DNA of 64,000 nucleotides from Corydoras sp. C115 (lineage: Eukaryota; Chordata; Actinopteri; Siluriformes; Callichthyidae). A program made the translations under genes and the position numbers. A model generated the notes under the pieces. The model ran no database searches, was not told where the DNA came from, and was given only the letters and a program-made list of their open reading frames with translations. Shown here one piece after another: positions 22,301 through 35,200 of the stretch; position 1 is the first letter of the stretch; the number at the start of each line of letters is the position of its first letter. The DNA lies in assembly GCA_019802505.1 (NCBI GenBank), contig JAFMOC010000030.1, forward strand, positions 785,001 to 849,000. The letters are read 5' to 3'.

Positions 22301-23923
22301 CGCCAATCTATCGCTGGGCACACACTCACTCACACTGACACGCACACACATTCTATATGGGGCAATTTGGAGAACTCAATTGACTTGATCCATGTTTTTG
22401 GACTGTGTGAGGAAACCGGAGAACCCGGAGGAAACCCACGCAGACACGGGGAGAACATGGAAACTCCACCCAGATGGGGATTCGAACTGGGAATCCCTAG
22501 TGCTGAGAGGTGAACGTGCTAACCACTAAGCCACCGTGCCGCCAAAGTAACACATTATAATACATACATTTTATTATATCTACATGACCAAAAGTTTGGA
22601 CACACCACCTTTATGCGAGATTGTCCATTTTCTTTATTAACCATATATGTTTTCTTTGTTTTTTGTTAGTTCCCTGTTGGTTTTCTGTTTTCAATTATTC
22701 AGGACCATTGGAGAACAGAGTAAAGGGGACATACACAGTATGTCCTTTAGTCCACAAACAGATGGATTACAGTCTGGAATTGTAGAACCACAAAGTCCAT
22801 CTTTACAGTAAGTGGAACTGATAAGTGGAGGAAAATAGGGGTCAAAACTTTTGACTGGTACTGACAGAAACGTGTGTGAGTATTTCAAAGTTATGTTCCA
22901 ATACTTTTATTCATAGTTTATGTGCAGTGTCATGCCTGGTCCATATTTACCCAAGTAGAAGGTGACATTGTTGGTGACGAATGACATGAAGTAGATGCCG
23001 AAGAGAAAGGACAGCATTCCTATAATGACCATGCTCGAGTCGCTCAGTGCGCGCAATGTAAAGGCCTTCACTCCAATAAAGCTAGTGATGAAGATTAAAG
23101 AGCCGGCTGCGTTTCCATAACCCACTTCAGTCGCGCTCCAACTTAAAGGTTCTCCAAGTACGAACACGTTTAGAATCTCGACGCCCCCTGTTACTGCAAT
23201 ATCGTACATGATTCCGCTGACAAATAGCAGCGCCAGATTAACGTTATCGCGGTTCACATGAATGGAATTCTCACGTCTGATCTCAGGATCTGACTGTCCG
23301 TTCATCTTTAGGACAAACATAGCGTAGACAAGACAAATTAAATACAGGATCACGCTGGTGATTGCCATCACAACTCCTTGTTTAATTCCAACCGTGTACA
23401 GTTGGAACAGATGCCCAGAAGACAGGCTCCCCAGAAAGCCAGCCAGGCCGTACACAAACTCTGTGCGCATGATTCGCAACGATCGATTCTGTTCGTTTGT
23501 ATTAAGTGATATAAGGGTCATAACACCGGCCCAGTACGACGAGAACCCGCCACAGAGTCCGTGTACCACGGGCGCCGCGTACATCACCTTTAATGGCCAA
23601 TCAAGCGCAATGACCAACACCAGCAGGACTCTGGACGTGGCGTATCCAATCAAAGGTACGATTATGGGCAGCATGCGGTATCCTTTATCGCCAAGACGCG
23701 CGAGCGCAATGGCTGGGAAAATGGGCATGAACTTGCCCAACATGTTGAAAACCATGTAGAAGTCAGAGAGGGCTTTTTGTTCGCCATGTTCCTCGGTGCT
23801 GGATCCGTTTTGGTCCTCGCATCTCTGTTTCGTCACCATCTGCAGCCCGGTATCGAAAAACGCGCTGGCCACCTGCGCGCAGAACACCATCGGCTCCAGA
23901 TGTGCGCGGAAACACGCGGCCAT
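19284..23923 (-). CDS. slc46a2: Solute carrier family 46 member 2 (thymic stromal cotransporter), four exons, complete
   Basis: The exons on the minus strand are 23923-22951, 20936-20853, 20361-20205 and 19341-19284, all GT-AG and phase-consistent. The joined frame is 1272 nt (423 aa). The protein is a 12-helix major-facilitator transporter: an FFDTGLQMV first helix, the GGFSSYWAGVMTLISL helix, the GLAGFLGSLSSGHLF helix, and the C-terminal ARSLMLFALIPVPTIRSLLS and LSSIITFLAVIPIS segments. The start lies in a good context (gagacATGg). SLC46 members are proton-coupled transporters of folate-like or muropeptide-like solutes; substrate cannot be deduced here. Placement next to snx30, tail-to-tail, matches human SNX30-SLC46A2 and favours A2 over A1 or A3. 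The central cytoplasmic loop is shorter than I recall for human, which explains 423 versus about 475 aa. Confidence 0.93.
19425..20149. mobile_element. Inverted-repeat-bounded insertion in slc46a2 intron 3, class unknown
   Basis: The sequence AACCTACAGGGAGTGGACAA at 19425-19444 recurs inverted at 20130-20149 with one mismatch (AACCTACTGGGAGTGGACAA). The ~725 bp between contains a small frame (19651-19905) of no recognised family and, 4 bp inside the left repeat, a perfect 9-bp-arm palindrome (AATCGTTAT/ATAACGATT, 19450-19470). No clear target duplication was seen, so the superfamily cannot be assigned; a non-autonomous DNA transposon is the likeliest reading. Confidence 0.6.
20205..20361 (-). 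CDS. slc46a2: slc46a2 exon 3
   Basis: Acceptor gttatag/GAACAA, donor ATCAG/GTAAGT. Encodes FILFQLSFKIAGLATTPMYT and a final helix ending IPIS; fits the family's last two helices. Confidence 0.9.
20853..20936 (-). CDS. slc46a2: slc46a2 exon 2
   Basis: Acceptor gtttcag/CAAGGT, donor TATG/GTAAGT. Encodes RSLMLFALIPVPTIRSLLSK and VQGTSYG, closely similar to the human counterpart (RAVMLFALIPVTTIRS...GSSYGK). Confidence 0.93.
21690..21760 (-). repeat. Decayed SINE tail
   Basis: 'gtttatcctaattgggatggggtacagggggtgctgaagtctattcagc' is an eroded form of the 'gcttatcctaatt-agggt' tail of fish SINEs. It lies in slc46a2 intron 1. Confidence 0.35.
22193..22543 (-). mobile_element. Full-length tRNA-derived SINE, minus orientation, 9-bp target duplication
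   Basis: Same family as 1108-1449. It is bracketed by AAAGTAACA at 22184-22192 and 22544-22552. The head, B box and tail are intact. It lies in slc46a2 intron 1. Confidence 0.88.
22581..22867. mobile_element. Non-autonomous Tc1/mariner-like element, short
   Basis: Ends TACATGACCAAAAGTTTGGA (left) and, inverted, TACCAGTCAAAAGTTTTGAC (right). The interior includes 'cagatggattacagtctggaattgtagaaccacaaagt'. The ends match those of the element at 62808-63241 (AGTACCAGTCAAAAGTTTGG). No coding capacity. Confidence 0.7.
22951..23923 (-). CDS. slc46a2: slc46a2 exon 1 (residues 1-324)
   Basis: Holds the start and most of the helices. It ends TTG G/GTAAAT inside a Gly/Ala codon; reading past the donor gives a false short end soon after. 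A GC-rich upstream segment (about 23930-24120) probably includes the 5'UTR and promoter. Confidence 0.93.
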
Positions 23924-24339
23924 GTCTCCCCAGGTTCTTTCACGGCCAGATGTTTGACAAACTTCCTTGAACTCAATTTCATTCAGTCTTCATGTTCCGC
24001 CCCCGAAAACGGGGTCACTTCCATAACTGGATACTCGCGCCCTGCCCTCCGTACTCAAATCAGAACAGTCACAGTAAGAATGGACGCGCCGGGCTCTGAG
24101 TTCCGTGTTTGAAAAAAACTTACATGGTAGGTGAGAAACAACCACCCGCGTCATTCAGCTGCAGGGAAGTAAAACTAGAATAGTTTGCAGATTAGTCATG
24201 GTTAGAACAAACTAACCAATCTTTCCTTTGCTGTCCTGAGAGGCGCGGACAAAGCTGCAATCCAGACATTAGAGCTGTTCGTTAGGCAGTCAGGAAAGGT
24301 CATCTAGGCACTTATTATATGATAGATTTAACAACATAT

Positions 24340-24652
24340 CAGCGCTAGGGATTCCCGGTTCGAATCCCCATCTGGGTGGAGTTTCCATGTTCTCCCCGTG
24401 TCTGTGTGGCTTTCCTCCGGGTTCTCCGGTTCCCTCCCACAGTCCAAAAACATGGATCAAGTCAATTGAATTCTCAAAATTGCCCCATATAGAGTGTGTC
24501 TGTGTGAGTGAGTGTGTGCCCAGCGATGGATTGGCGCCCTGTCCTGGGTCTATCTGCCCAGTGCCCGAGATGTTCTCCCCTGGATGGGCATGGGGAACCC
24601 CACCGCGACCCTAATAGAGGATAAAGCGGGAGAAAATGAATGAATGAATGAA
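24340..24652 (+). repeat. 5'-truncated tRNA-derived SINE
   Basis: Begins inside the head at 'cagcgctagggattcccggttcgaatcc' and runs through the conserved body to the ATGAATGAATGAATGA end. The A box is missing. It lies about 430 bp upstream of the slc46a2 start codon. Confidence 0.85.
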
Positions 24653-24655
24653 TAA

Positions 24656-27600
24656 TTTAACTACATAGTCCACCTGTTACTGTGCACAGCTATTCAACAG
24701 TTCATCTTATACTTTTGTATAAACTTATTACAATTTGACCATCAATTAACATATGTAAATACTACTAATACTACTACTAATATTTAATATAATAATAATA
24801 ATTAAAAAAAACTTTTTTTTAATAATGCCAATTATTATATTAATAAACTTAAATTTTATAACAATTTTCATATAGACGAGGCAGCTGAGACAAAATATTC
24901 ATAAACATTTCACACAAAAAGTGAGTCACAAAGTCAAATTATTAGAAGGACCAAAAGGAGACTGAAACCAAAGAAGGAATTAAGTGGTGATGAATCATTC
25001 TGAACACCTACATGAACTTGACCTTGGCTAAGCCTCAGTAACGTGTTCTATAAGCTTCATCACTGAGATAGTAAGAAAAGTACTCATCAGACTGCAGGTA
25101 GGTGTATCCCATGAATGTTCAGCATATACCTATACCAGCCTATAGTTATTTTTGGTGTATCTAATAAATTGCCATACCTTTTTAATATTGTAAATAGACA
25201 AAAATATAATTGTAGAACCTGGATAGCAGTCGCTTAACAACACAATTACATACCATTTGTAACAGTGTACTTGGATTTTGTTCAAAATTAAACAATGACA
25301 TGCTTTCAGACTGTGTGAATGCAGACAGTGTGTTGAAACGGTTAGTTCTTCAGGGTGATTTTCTTTGCAGAACTCGTCTGACTAGATTTTCTTTTGTATT
25401 GCAGCTAATTCACATTTCCTTTTAATATTACTAGTTGAAGGACTGCGTGCTAATTAAATAAACATATAGTTACATGGAGATACACAAGGCATCAGAATAT
25501 GCTTTACTTCTGCTTTTATGCTTTGACATTGAAATAAAGAGAAACAGTCCATTCTGCTGTTAGCTGTGAGGCGTTGTTTAACCAGAAACTGATTTCTCAA
25601 TCCATGTATCTAATCTAATCTAATCTAATACCTTAATGTATGTTAATACATACATGTTTTAATTATAATTGTTTATTACATTAAATATTTTAAAATGTAG
25701 AAAGTTTAGCAAAACAAAAAACAAACTATCTTGAATGTATTTTGTTTTTAATGAGAAAATAATTATATATGCACATAAGAGTGAGCCTTACAATACTATA
25801 AAACAACATAAGCATAATATATTAACATACAGTAAGTGGTTAACATAAAAAAGTGAAAAACAAATGCACTTATTACCCACTTCATAAGCTTAGAAAAAAA
25901 CAACAACAACAATATATTGTAAGAATTGAGTGGCTTCCAATGCTGGAGAACAGAGCAAACATAGCACAAGACACATATTAAATGTAGCAAAGTTTGTAAT
26001 ATTTGTACCTGTGGATTGAGTCCGGGGACTAAATGTAAGATTTCCTATAGTTATCAGCTTCAGGTTCCTTAGATTCAATTATAATTCACTGAAAAGTGCA
26101 AATACTTGTTTATTTGCAGAATACTTTAAAAAAAATTACAATACTATGTTTTGACAGCAGTTTACAGTATTCTGGCTCTCATTCGGTTTTTGTTGCTTTA
26201 CTTTGAGAGTTTGGAATCCTTTCCCCAAAGGGCCATATTGATTCTGTTACAATACATGTTATCATTGACATGAAAGAGCATCATATCAACAGAAGTCAAA
26301 GACTTGTCTTTGGAATATTCAATCGAACCCAATGTGTAGCATTGAAATACTCTGTGATTTGTGTTTTATTCCTTAAGCAACACTGCATTAAGTTATACAT
26401 AGTGCTCCAGCCCTATAGCCCTGTAAATGTCTGACAGTCTAAAATTGCATACTAAAGACACACATATGCATACTAAAAACAAGCACATGCACACACACTC
26501 ACACAAAAGCAAAAACACACGTAAATGGTATTCAAATGCCAGCTTCTGTAAAACTTATGTCCCAGTCATAAAATATTCACACTGTAAATAACCCTACTAC
26601 AGAAATAAAATTATTTCCTTCTTATATTATTCAAAAAATATCTATCTACCAACAAAGTCACACAGCACACCAAGTATAAATCATGTATTTGATTGAATAA
26701 TGACGTTGAAATTATATTTACCCCAAAGAAAGAATAATGCAATTTAATTTCACACATGATTAACTTGGTACTGGGACAATAAAAACTGGGACAAAGCTAA
26801 TAAAATATATTCATTGGTCAGATAAGCAGAGTTGTGGACACCAGTTCATTCTCAATAAAACAAACCACTCTAAAAGTCATAGTGCTTTAACATCATTCAT
26901 AATCAATAAACCCCTTATTTTTACATTAAACAACACATTCTTAAAATCTGTCTTTTTTAATACACAGCCAAAAACATAACTTGCTTTTGACAAATGTGTG
27001 TCAAAATCCTTTTTGTACTACATAATATGAATACAAAAATTCTGAGATACTAAGATCCACATTCTTTTATATCTGATCAAAACAAATTAGACTGATTGCT
27101 TAAAAGCTAAAAAGGTTGAAGGCATGCTATGTAAGTTGAAGACATTGTCCAAGCATTTTCATTTCCTTAAATTGGCTTTTTTTTTTTTTTTTTTTAAATA
27201 TATACACACGTCCATTATCAATTGCTGGTGATTTCTTATCCGCAAAATACTTTTCTTCTTGCATATGTACTTACTATATAACATAGCACAATTTTCCACT
27301 ACACTTTATTTACAAATTGATTTAAAATCAGTTGAAATGACAACCATAACCAATAGACAAGTTAAATCGGTGTACTAAATGTTTTATAAGCTGATGTCAT
27401 TATAAACACTATAATCATTACAAGGACTAACTTGAATATTGGCTTGTTTGGAGTCTAGACCTTCTGGCACAAGATCTTTAAAATACTTCCACATTTCAAA
27501 AATGTTTCCTTTCTGTTTTGCTCTCTATGGAATAAAAATATCTCATATTGAAATATGTAGAGCTTTTTTAAACTCATCTGAAAGATCCAGGATCAGTATA

Positions 27601-28453
27601 CTTTTAAAAATGTGTGGTGATGCATGCACTTTGTGTCTCCTTTAAAAGTTACATTAAAGTTATGTATGTAAATTAAGATAATAATATCAGTTTATTTGTC
27701 AGTTGTGCAGAAGTACCTGTGTGATAAATTATAAAGAAAACTATAATTAAGTGTGTCTGTAATATACAGTTTGATTTTAACTTTACAGCAAAAATTTAAA
27801 CATGCAAGATCAAATTCCATGTTTTATTCTTTTTTTTCTTTTGTAAATAAAAATAAGTTAACACATCTTGAAGAACTTTTATATAATGCACAGTTACTGT
27901 TTACTTGCTAAAAGTGATAATGTGCACAATGTTATACAGTTTATGTTCATTTAAATATTTTACTTATAAAGGCTGTGTTAACCTATTGCCATTTGGAAAT
28001 ATGTATTGATTTTTCAGCTATTGCACTGAAAACACAAAAATAATTTGCTGATCCTAGTTTGTTATCTACTCATGCATATTTTTTTGCAAAAATCTATAAA
28101 TATAGTGACTTGGGATTAATGAAAGACCAGGACTTATCCAACACACAAAATATTATGCATTATTTCAGTAATTCATAATTGAACACCTTTTCATTATATT
28201 CTGTTTCCTATACCTTTCATATTTTCTCTTTAAACAGACAAAAAAGTTTAGCCATTACTTTTGGTGGCAGAAGTACTTGCTTTAAAGGATGTCACTATAA
28301 TATTATAATACTCTTATGCAAGGACATAACTAGTCTATAAAGTTCTAAAGCCAACCATTAAAATTCCCTACTTTCATCATCCTTCTCCATAACCAGATTT
28401 TACTGAAGTATTTTTTTAGTCTGAATTTTATAATATTTACAAAACCTAATTGA

Positions 28454-28550
<97 letters not shown>

Positions 28551-29095
28551 TCACAATCAGAGTTTAGTTTATAAAATGTGCTAGTATTTGGATTCATAGC
28601 ATATTGTAACTGTTTATACATAGACATTCAGAAGATTAACCATTTCTACACATTGCATTAAAAACCCAGTTTCTCTTGTTTAAATAGAAAACTTCACTTT
28701 CACTCATCACAAATACTGCGCCTGATCCCTGATCCTTCGGTCAACTTTTCAACATAAATCAGATGGCAGTGTCAATTCAAAGTCTAATCTTAAAATCAAT
28801 ATCAAACTACTAAGATTGAAAGGAATCCAAATCTTAATATCACCTTGGTCTTTGTACGTTGTCCAGCATACTGCATCCATGAACAAGGAAAACATCCTGA
28901 ATTGTAAAAAGATACGGAAAGCACAATAATACATTAAGATTGCATCTAGATCTTCTTAGCAGTTTGGTGAATCAATGCTCAGTGTTTGCTTTGTCAGCAC
29001 TGATGTGACTGGTTTCATCTTAATGATGCAAGTTATCTTCTTGTCCATTTTAAATATATTGTTTTGCCCTTTTTAAGTATATCAATTCATGGTGT
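24656..29095. other. Intergenic DNA and probable pakap 3'UTR
   Basis: AT-rich with simple repeats (a TCTAA pentamer run near 25610-25630, a poly-T tract near 27178-27196, and (TA)n at 28456-28543). As pakap ends at 29096 on the minus strand, the right-hand part is probably its long 3'UTR. No independent gene is supportable. Confidence 0.5.
28456..28543. repeat. (TA)n microsatellite
   Basis: About 88 bp of uninterrupted TA repeats, 550 bp past the pakap stop codon and possibly inside its 3'UTR. Confidence 0.95.
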
Positions 29096-29105
29096 TTATT
29101 CTTCT

Positions 29106-29138
<33 letters not shown>

Positions 29139-29224
29139 GCCTCATCTTGGTTTGCATAAATTCCAGCCTCCCATCGTAAAGCCATGTTGCTTTTCCTGCG
29201 GGTCACACGCGTCGCCTCCAGAAC
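29096..29224 (-). CDS. palm2akap2: pakap terminal exon with polyglutamate tail
   Basis: Acceptor tggacag/GTTCTG. Encodes VLEATRVTRRKSNMALRWEA and GIYANQDEA, then 13 consecutive Glu codons (GAA repeat with one GAG) and TAA at 29098-29096. Human ends with a short EEEDNE-type tail, so the repeat is an in-frame expansion at the extreme C-terminus. Confidence 0.93.
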
Positions 29225-32200
29225 CTGTCCACACATAGCAAAAAGTTTTTTAATGTGTATATCTATTTCTTTTTGTCTACCAGTATACTATAACTTGATA
29301 ACTAAATTATTTTATAATTCTAAAGTAATGATGTGAAATTCACAATAGTTACACAACAATAATTCTACTCAAGCAGGACAAAGACCTTGAATTACGTCTA
29401 AGGGCTAAATAAGATACTGTTAAATGTGATTGTAGCTATTATTGCATACAGTATGGTTAGCAAGATTTTACGTTATAGCAAAAAAAAACCAAAAAAACAA
29501 AAAAAACACAGAAAACTGCACAAACGTATCATATTTCAAGTAAGGAATGTTTAGAATGTCTGAATACTTTTAATTGACATTATTTCATGAAAGGAAAAGT
29601 AAGAATAACTGAGCTTTAACTGAAATGTATTAAGCCTTTCTTTCTTTCTTCTTGTATTAAGCCATTTTATCTTGATACAAAGCCTCTGAATTACATTGCA
29701 ATTGGTTACTCATTTTTATATTCTGTGAATACACATTTCAAATACACAGATTACAGGCATTAAAATTCCCACAAACAGTGAAGGGCAATTACAAACATTA
29801 CAAAGGAAAAGAAACATGTCATGCAGTATTATAATACCAGATAGGAAAGATTATGTCAAGTTAGCACCTGGTGTTAGGATCAAAGGGTGCATTGTATATT
29901 GTTCTATTGAACTGGAATGTCCACTCCAGCCCAATGTGTTCAACCTGTTCTAAAAAACTGGTTCAGTGCAACTGCATATATTATTTCTTTTTGCTGTGTT
30001 TCTTGGTTCCCTATATGCCGACTTTTAATCCTAAAATGTTACATGGCAGCTGGACATTCTTTTTTTAATGAATTTGGAAGAATCAGACAAAGGCGGGGCT
30101 TTAGAATAGGGCAGATTGTGGTCAAAACATTTATTGTAACAAAAGGTGTCACTCCTAAATCAAATAAAAACACATGCTTTTTACTGTGCACACAACTAAA
30201 ATAATTCCACATATTTGGAATGTGAAGAAAAAAAAAAAAACATCACACCAAGGTAGAAGATAAAAATGAAGGACATGCAGTGACATCAAAAAGCAAGCAG
30301 AGTGTGCTTTCAGGCAAGGATATTACCAGTACCTCAGATGTAACATCATTAGCGAGCAATAGATGAGCATACTGATCAGAAGGAAAAAGGAAACATTACT
30401 CAGTCAAAGAGAAACACAGATAATTAAGAGTAGCTCCAGAAATGTAAAGTATAAAAAATAAAAGTTTTTTTTTTTTTTTTTTTGAAAATAAACAATTTAA
30501 AACAGAACCAATTGAAGTGTCATTGGTGTAACTAACAATACAAAGCTATACTGTTTACTAAAACAGTTTAACTAAAGTCAACCTGTGGAACTTTAAAGAA
30601 CTAAACATTGTAACAAAAAGCATATTAAATGATAACCATGGTCAAAAATGCACAGTACTGATGTCAATAAGATTCAGGTTGCTATTATATACAGCATTCA
30701 TTTTGTTTCGCATCCTTATGGATTGAGTTCTTTGTCTCATGTAATTGCTTACAGTCTAAAAAGGTCATAAACATCATCTAATTAAATTAGTTAATTTACA
30801 AAATTTTTTTTTTTTCATTTTAAGTGGCAAATAGCCTATTATTTTGATTCAACAAGCACTGTTAAAGACGAACATTTTAGAACCAGCACAATAATACTTT
30901 ACTTCACATATAAAAAATGAAACCCTTCTGGGTGATTAACTTGCAGTGGAAAGTCCCTGCCACTTCCTTACTAAAAGTCAAGTGATGCAAAAGTGAAAGT
31001 TCCTCTACACAATGTTGCATCACTTGGAAGTGAGGTGATGACCAACTGCGATTCAGTAAACTATATTTCAAGCATTAAATTAAGTTATAATAGTTACAGC
31101 CAATTCTAATTTCTAAGCATTGGTTAAAATGCTAAGTTCTTGAAAAAGTATATAATGTGAATACAAAGTGTGGCTTGTGAGTATCATTGTCTTATCTTTA
31201 ATTGTGTTGTTATTGAAATATTCAAATTTTAAAGATGAGAAAACACAAATGAACCAAATAGAACTCACGCTGCTGTCCTCTGCCTTCTCCCGACGTCTTA
31301 CTTTGTGTGTCTCAAAATCTTCCATTAGAGTCTGCATGTAGTTTTTAGGCCTACCCCCACCTGAGTCATCACTCCCCAGGTCAGAGAGAGGGGATGGAAG
31401 TGCACCCTCAGACGAGGCTGGGGAAACTGGAGTCACAGAACGGATCTTCTCAATCTTACCTAAAACAAAATTGCAAAAATTTGAAGAATAATAAGTTTAA
31501 ATGAGTTAAACTAATACTCACATTTATATGAGCTTATTAAAATTATTTTTTACAACATTCCCTTCTTCCTCTTCCACCTACAGCAGCCTTCTATTGCCAG
31601 AAGACAGTCTTTATGAGCCTATAGAGTGGAATTTAAGCACCGGCGTCCACCACACCAAGCCCTGGGACACAGGAAGCATGTCCAAATATTTTAGCTACTA
31701 TTCACTAGTGCGAAATATGTGTATCCACAGCTGTCGTGCTAAACTAGTCAATATTTCTGTCACTGTTGTGTAGTTACATTATAAAATATTTGCTTGTGGG
31801 ACAAAAACAACCCACGAAGTGATTGTGAAATGTCTGTGAAGGTTGATTTCATGCTGAATCACTTAACATTTAAACCTGTGAGTAATGAAATCAAAAAGGT
31901 AAAAAAAAAAAAATTCAACTGATGAGTGAGACATTGACTGTGTCACCATCACTATCCTGCTATTAACTGTGGAATATTTTGAGCAAAATAAGGTCCAGCT
32001 GGTCATTTTGCATCTACACGTCAGGGAACACTGTGCAGAGGAAATGAGAACTCTAAGACACATTCTTGATGATTTCCCAAGTGGTGTGGGTAGCACTGAG
32101 AGAGACAGAACTCAGTGTTTTCCTTTGAAAACTCATGGCTGCTTTTCCTTTTTTAATATAAACACATTTAAATAAATAGTTTTTACATCACAGACTGAAC

Positions 32201-35200
32201 TTGAATCTTTATAAATGTTTCTATTATCTATACTTGTAAATAATAACATACGTGACATTGTATAACTAATGTTAATCAGCCAGTCATTATATAAAGTCAT
32301 GCTCAAAAAATGGGAAGAGTACTAGGGATAGTTGTGTCAAACTTATATAGAGAATTGAGTTGAAGCTCCATTGAAAATGTAAATGTTTATTATTATCAAG
32401 TTGAAAAGAAAATATGATTTTACAACTACAAATGGTTCCTAAATGTACTACATCAAACATCAAGATGTCATTTGTCTGTCTAACTATGAAATTATGAAAA
32501 TAATGCAAAATAAACCACTATTTAGGCACCATTTCCCCAAAGCTAAAATAAAAAACTCCACTGTGTAAACCTTTAATTAATCAATTAATTTTAATTAAAA
32601 AGTGTATTGTTTTTAAACTGACTTAAGCAAACTTGCAAACTAGAACCCTGTTACTACATGTTAATACGAACCTTGGATACATTTTCTGAGCTCTTTAATG
32701 CTAATAAATAGCTTAACATAATGTAATGAATTTAGATTGATGCTTTTTAACCAATACCTTAATAAACAATTCTAAATTACTCCATGCGTTTCATTCTACC
32801 AACACAAGAGGGCAGTAACTCATTCAAAACTCAACCGATTTGTACCCCCACTCCGCCCTTTGTAACGTATAATTTTATCTATTTATTTATTTATTTAAGT
32901 TAGCTGATTGCTACTTGGATGAATTTTTATTATATTTAAAAAATAACTGCATTTCAACAAAAATCTAAGGTTTTAAATAAATAAAACTGCCTAACAGTGC
33001 ATCGTCAGCTAAACCAGGGCAGAAATGCTACAAAGAGTGTTTCACAAAGAAAAGCATGTTTATGCAACAGAGTTTTTAAATAATAATTAATGTATTAACT
33101 CAAGTCAGAGAGTCAATTGGTATTTAGTTTTGATTTTTTTTTTGGCATTTAGGTTAATGACCTGCTTTCCATTAAAGGTTTTTCATTTAACATATAAACA
33201 GCTTCTCCATTAGAAATCATGCGGCAGGTGGTGGTGAAATTTTTTACAATGGAAGCTTTTATGAAATACACTTGTATTTGTGGTGGCTTTTGACCTTTAA
33301 CATATTTGAATGATGCAAACCAGGACTACTGGCTGTTGTAATAGACCCCTAAGACATTTTATTTCGGTCAGCAGCTATAATTTCATAATTTGTACAGAAA
33401 AAAATGACATCTTAAATACGATCACTGTTACATCTAGTAATCCAGAGCTTTCATCCACTAACCCTGACCTGGATTGGCATGACATCTGGGTTAAAACCTG
33501 AAGTAAATTAAAAGATCAGAATATGTAGATTTATAGTAAAGCTGACTCACCTGGAGCTGTCTTTCCAGTAAGGACCAATTTAGCTGGCAGGCTATTGGTC
33601 TTCTGCTTGTGAATAGGATTAATACTAGAACGAGTGCTTAGAACCTGACGCTGCTTCCGAAGTTCTTCCTCTCTTTCTTGAGCAGCCCGAATCTCTTCTT
33701 CGATCATGGACAGTGTCCTCTGCTTGCGGGAACGTAATTTAAAAGGCCCTGAGGTGATTTCTGCATCCTGAGCACGGGTCACAGATGCTGTACTTCGGAG
33801 CTCTGCTGCCTCTGAGTACTTACTAAAATAACTGAACTCCATTTTCTCATTTGGTGGGGAAGAAGGGCTTGGAACCCCCCCTCCAGTGTTTAGTGGAATA
33901 TTTGATGTGGCCTGTATTGTGGGAACATGTACATTAATTTGAGGTGGAGAAATCTTCTTGACATTGACAGTTAATGGTTCTTTAAAAGATGGCACATCTG
34001 CAAATTTCTCTTCACGTTCAGCTAAAGTTTCTGTAATTTTTACATCCTTTTCTGAAATAGGAGATGACTGCATGGCTTGGAGTGGCTCCCACTGGTTCGT
34101 CTGATGTGCAATAGCTTGTTGAATGGCATTTTGAACCAGGATACCTGCATGGTATTCTAATTCGTACTCAGTCAAGCTGTCAGAGTGATCAGAACAACTC
34201 TGATCACATGGAGATTTGGTTCTGTCTTCCAGCTTTCCATTTATCGGTGTGGTGGCAACTGGTGTAGATGGAAAGGAATAATCTCCAAGGGAGTTCTCCA
34301 GGAAGGCACTTGTAGCCTCATTGGATGCACCACTGTCACTAATATTATCCATGCTTAAATCATTGGACAATGACTCAAGAACTGTTGTGTCTTGAGATCT
34401 GAGTGATAGGTCATCTAAACCAGAGTCTATCTCCTCAGGATGATAAGAACTATTCATGGACAGTTGGCGCTGTTGGAAATCTGACTCATCATCTCTCAAT
34501 ATAGTCATAACAGCACGTGCACAGGTAAAATCATCACTTTTTAACTTTGTGTCATTAAAGTTCTTCGATTCTGTTGATGAAACTTCAGAACTGCAAAAAC
34601 CTGGTTCAGCTTTGCTATAATGCATTTCATCTGCATCCTCCATTATGATTCTACCAGGGTTAATGGTAATTGAACTGTTTGACCTGTCAGTATCAGAGGT
34701 TCTGGAAAATGGTTTGGCAGAGTACATTTGAGGTGTTACACTTCTTTTTGTTGGTTGCTGTTCATGCTTGGTGTGATCCATCTGGACAAACTGTTGGCGT
34801 GCTGCAGAGAAATTAATGCCCTTCACCACAATGTCTTCTTTATTTCCTATTTCAGGCTGAACAAAAGATACTGTTTGTTTGGAAGAGGTCTGTAGAGGTC
34901 GATTAAAATCAGATCTTCTCTGCTTCCTTTCCTCATATTTTTTGAGTGACTCTAATTGTTCAGGTTCAAGTTCTTCCTCTAGTGTCTTTTCCTGTGGTGG
35001 ATTCCACCATTTTGAAGCAATTCCTGGATTCTTCTTGACAGCCTGATCTTTTATGAGCTCTAATCGCTCTTTTTCAAGTTCAGCAATCTCCTCTGAGGGT
35101 CTAATCTTTTTTACTCTTATCTCTTTTTCAGATGGTGTGTCAAAGAGCTTAGCTGGTTTTTTATCTTCATGGAATGCTCGTAGCTCAAAACAGGCCTCCT

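Noticed and set aside
23358..24112. Plus-strand frames of 133 and 111 codons
   Set aside because: Antisense shadows of slc46a2 exon 1 and its GC-rich upstream region; no family similarity.
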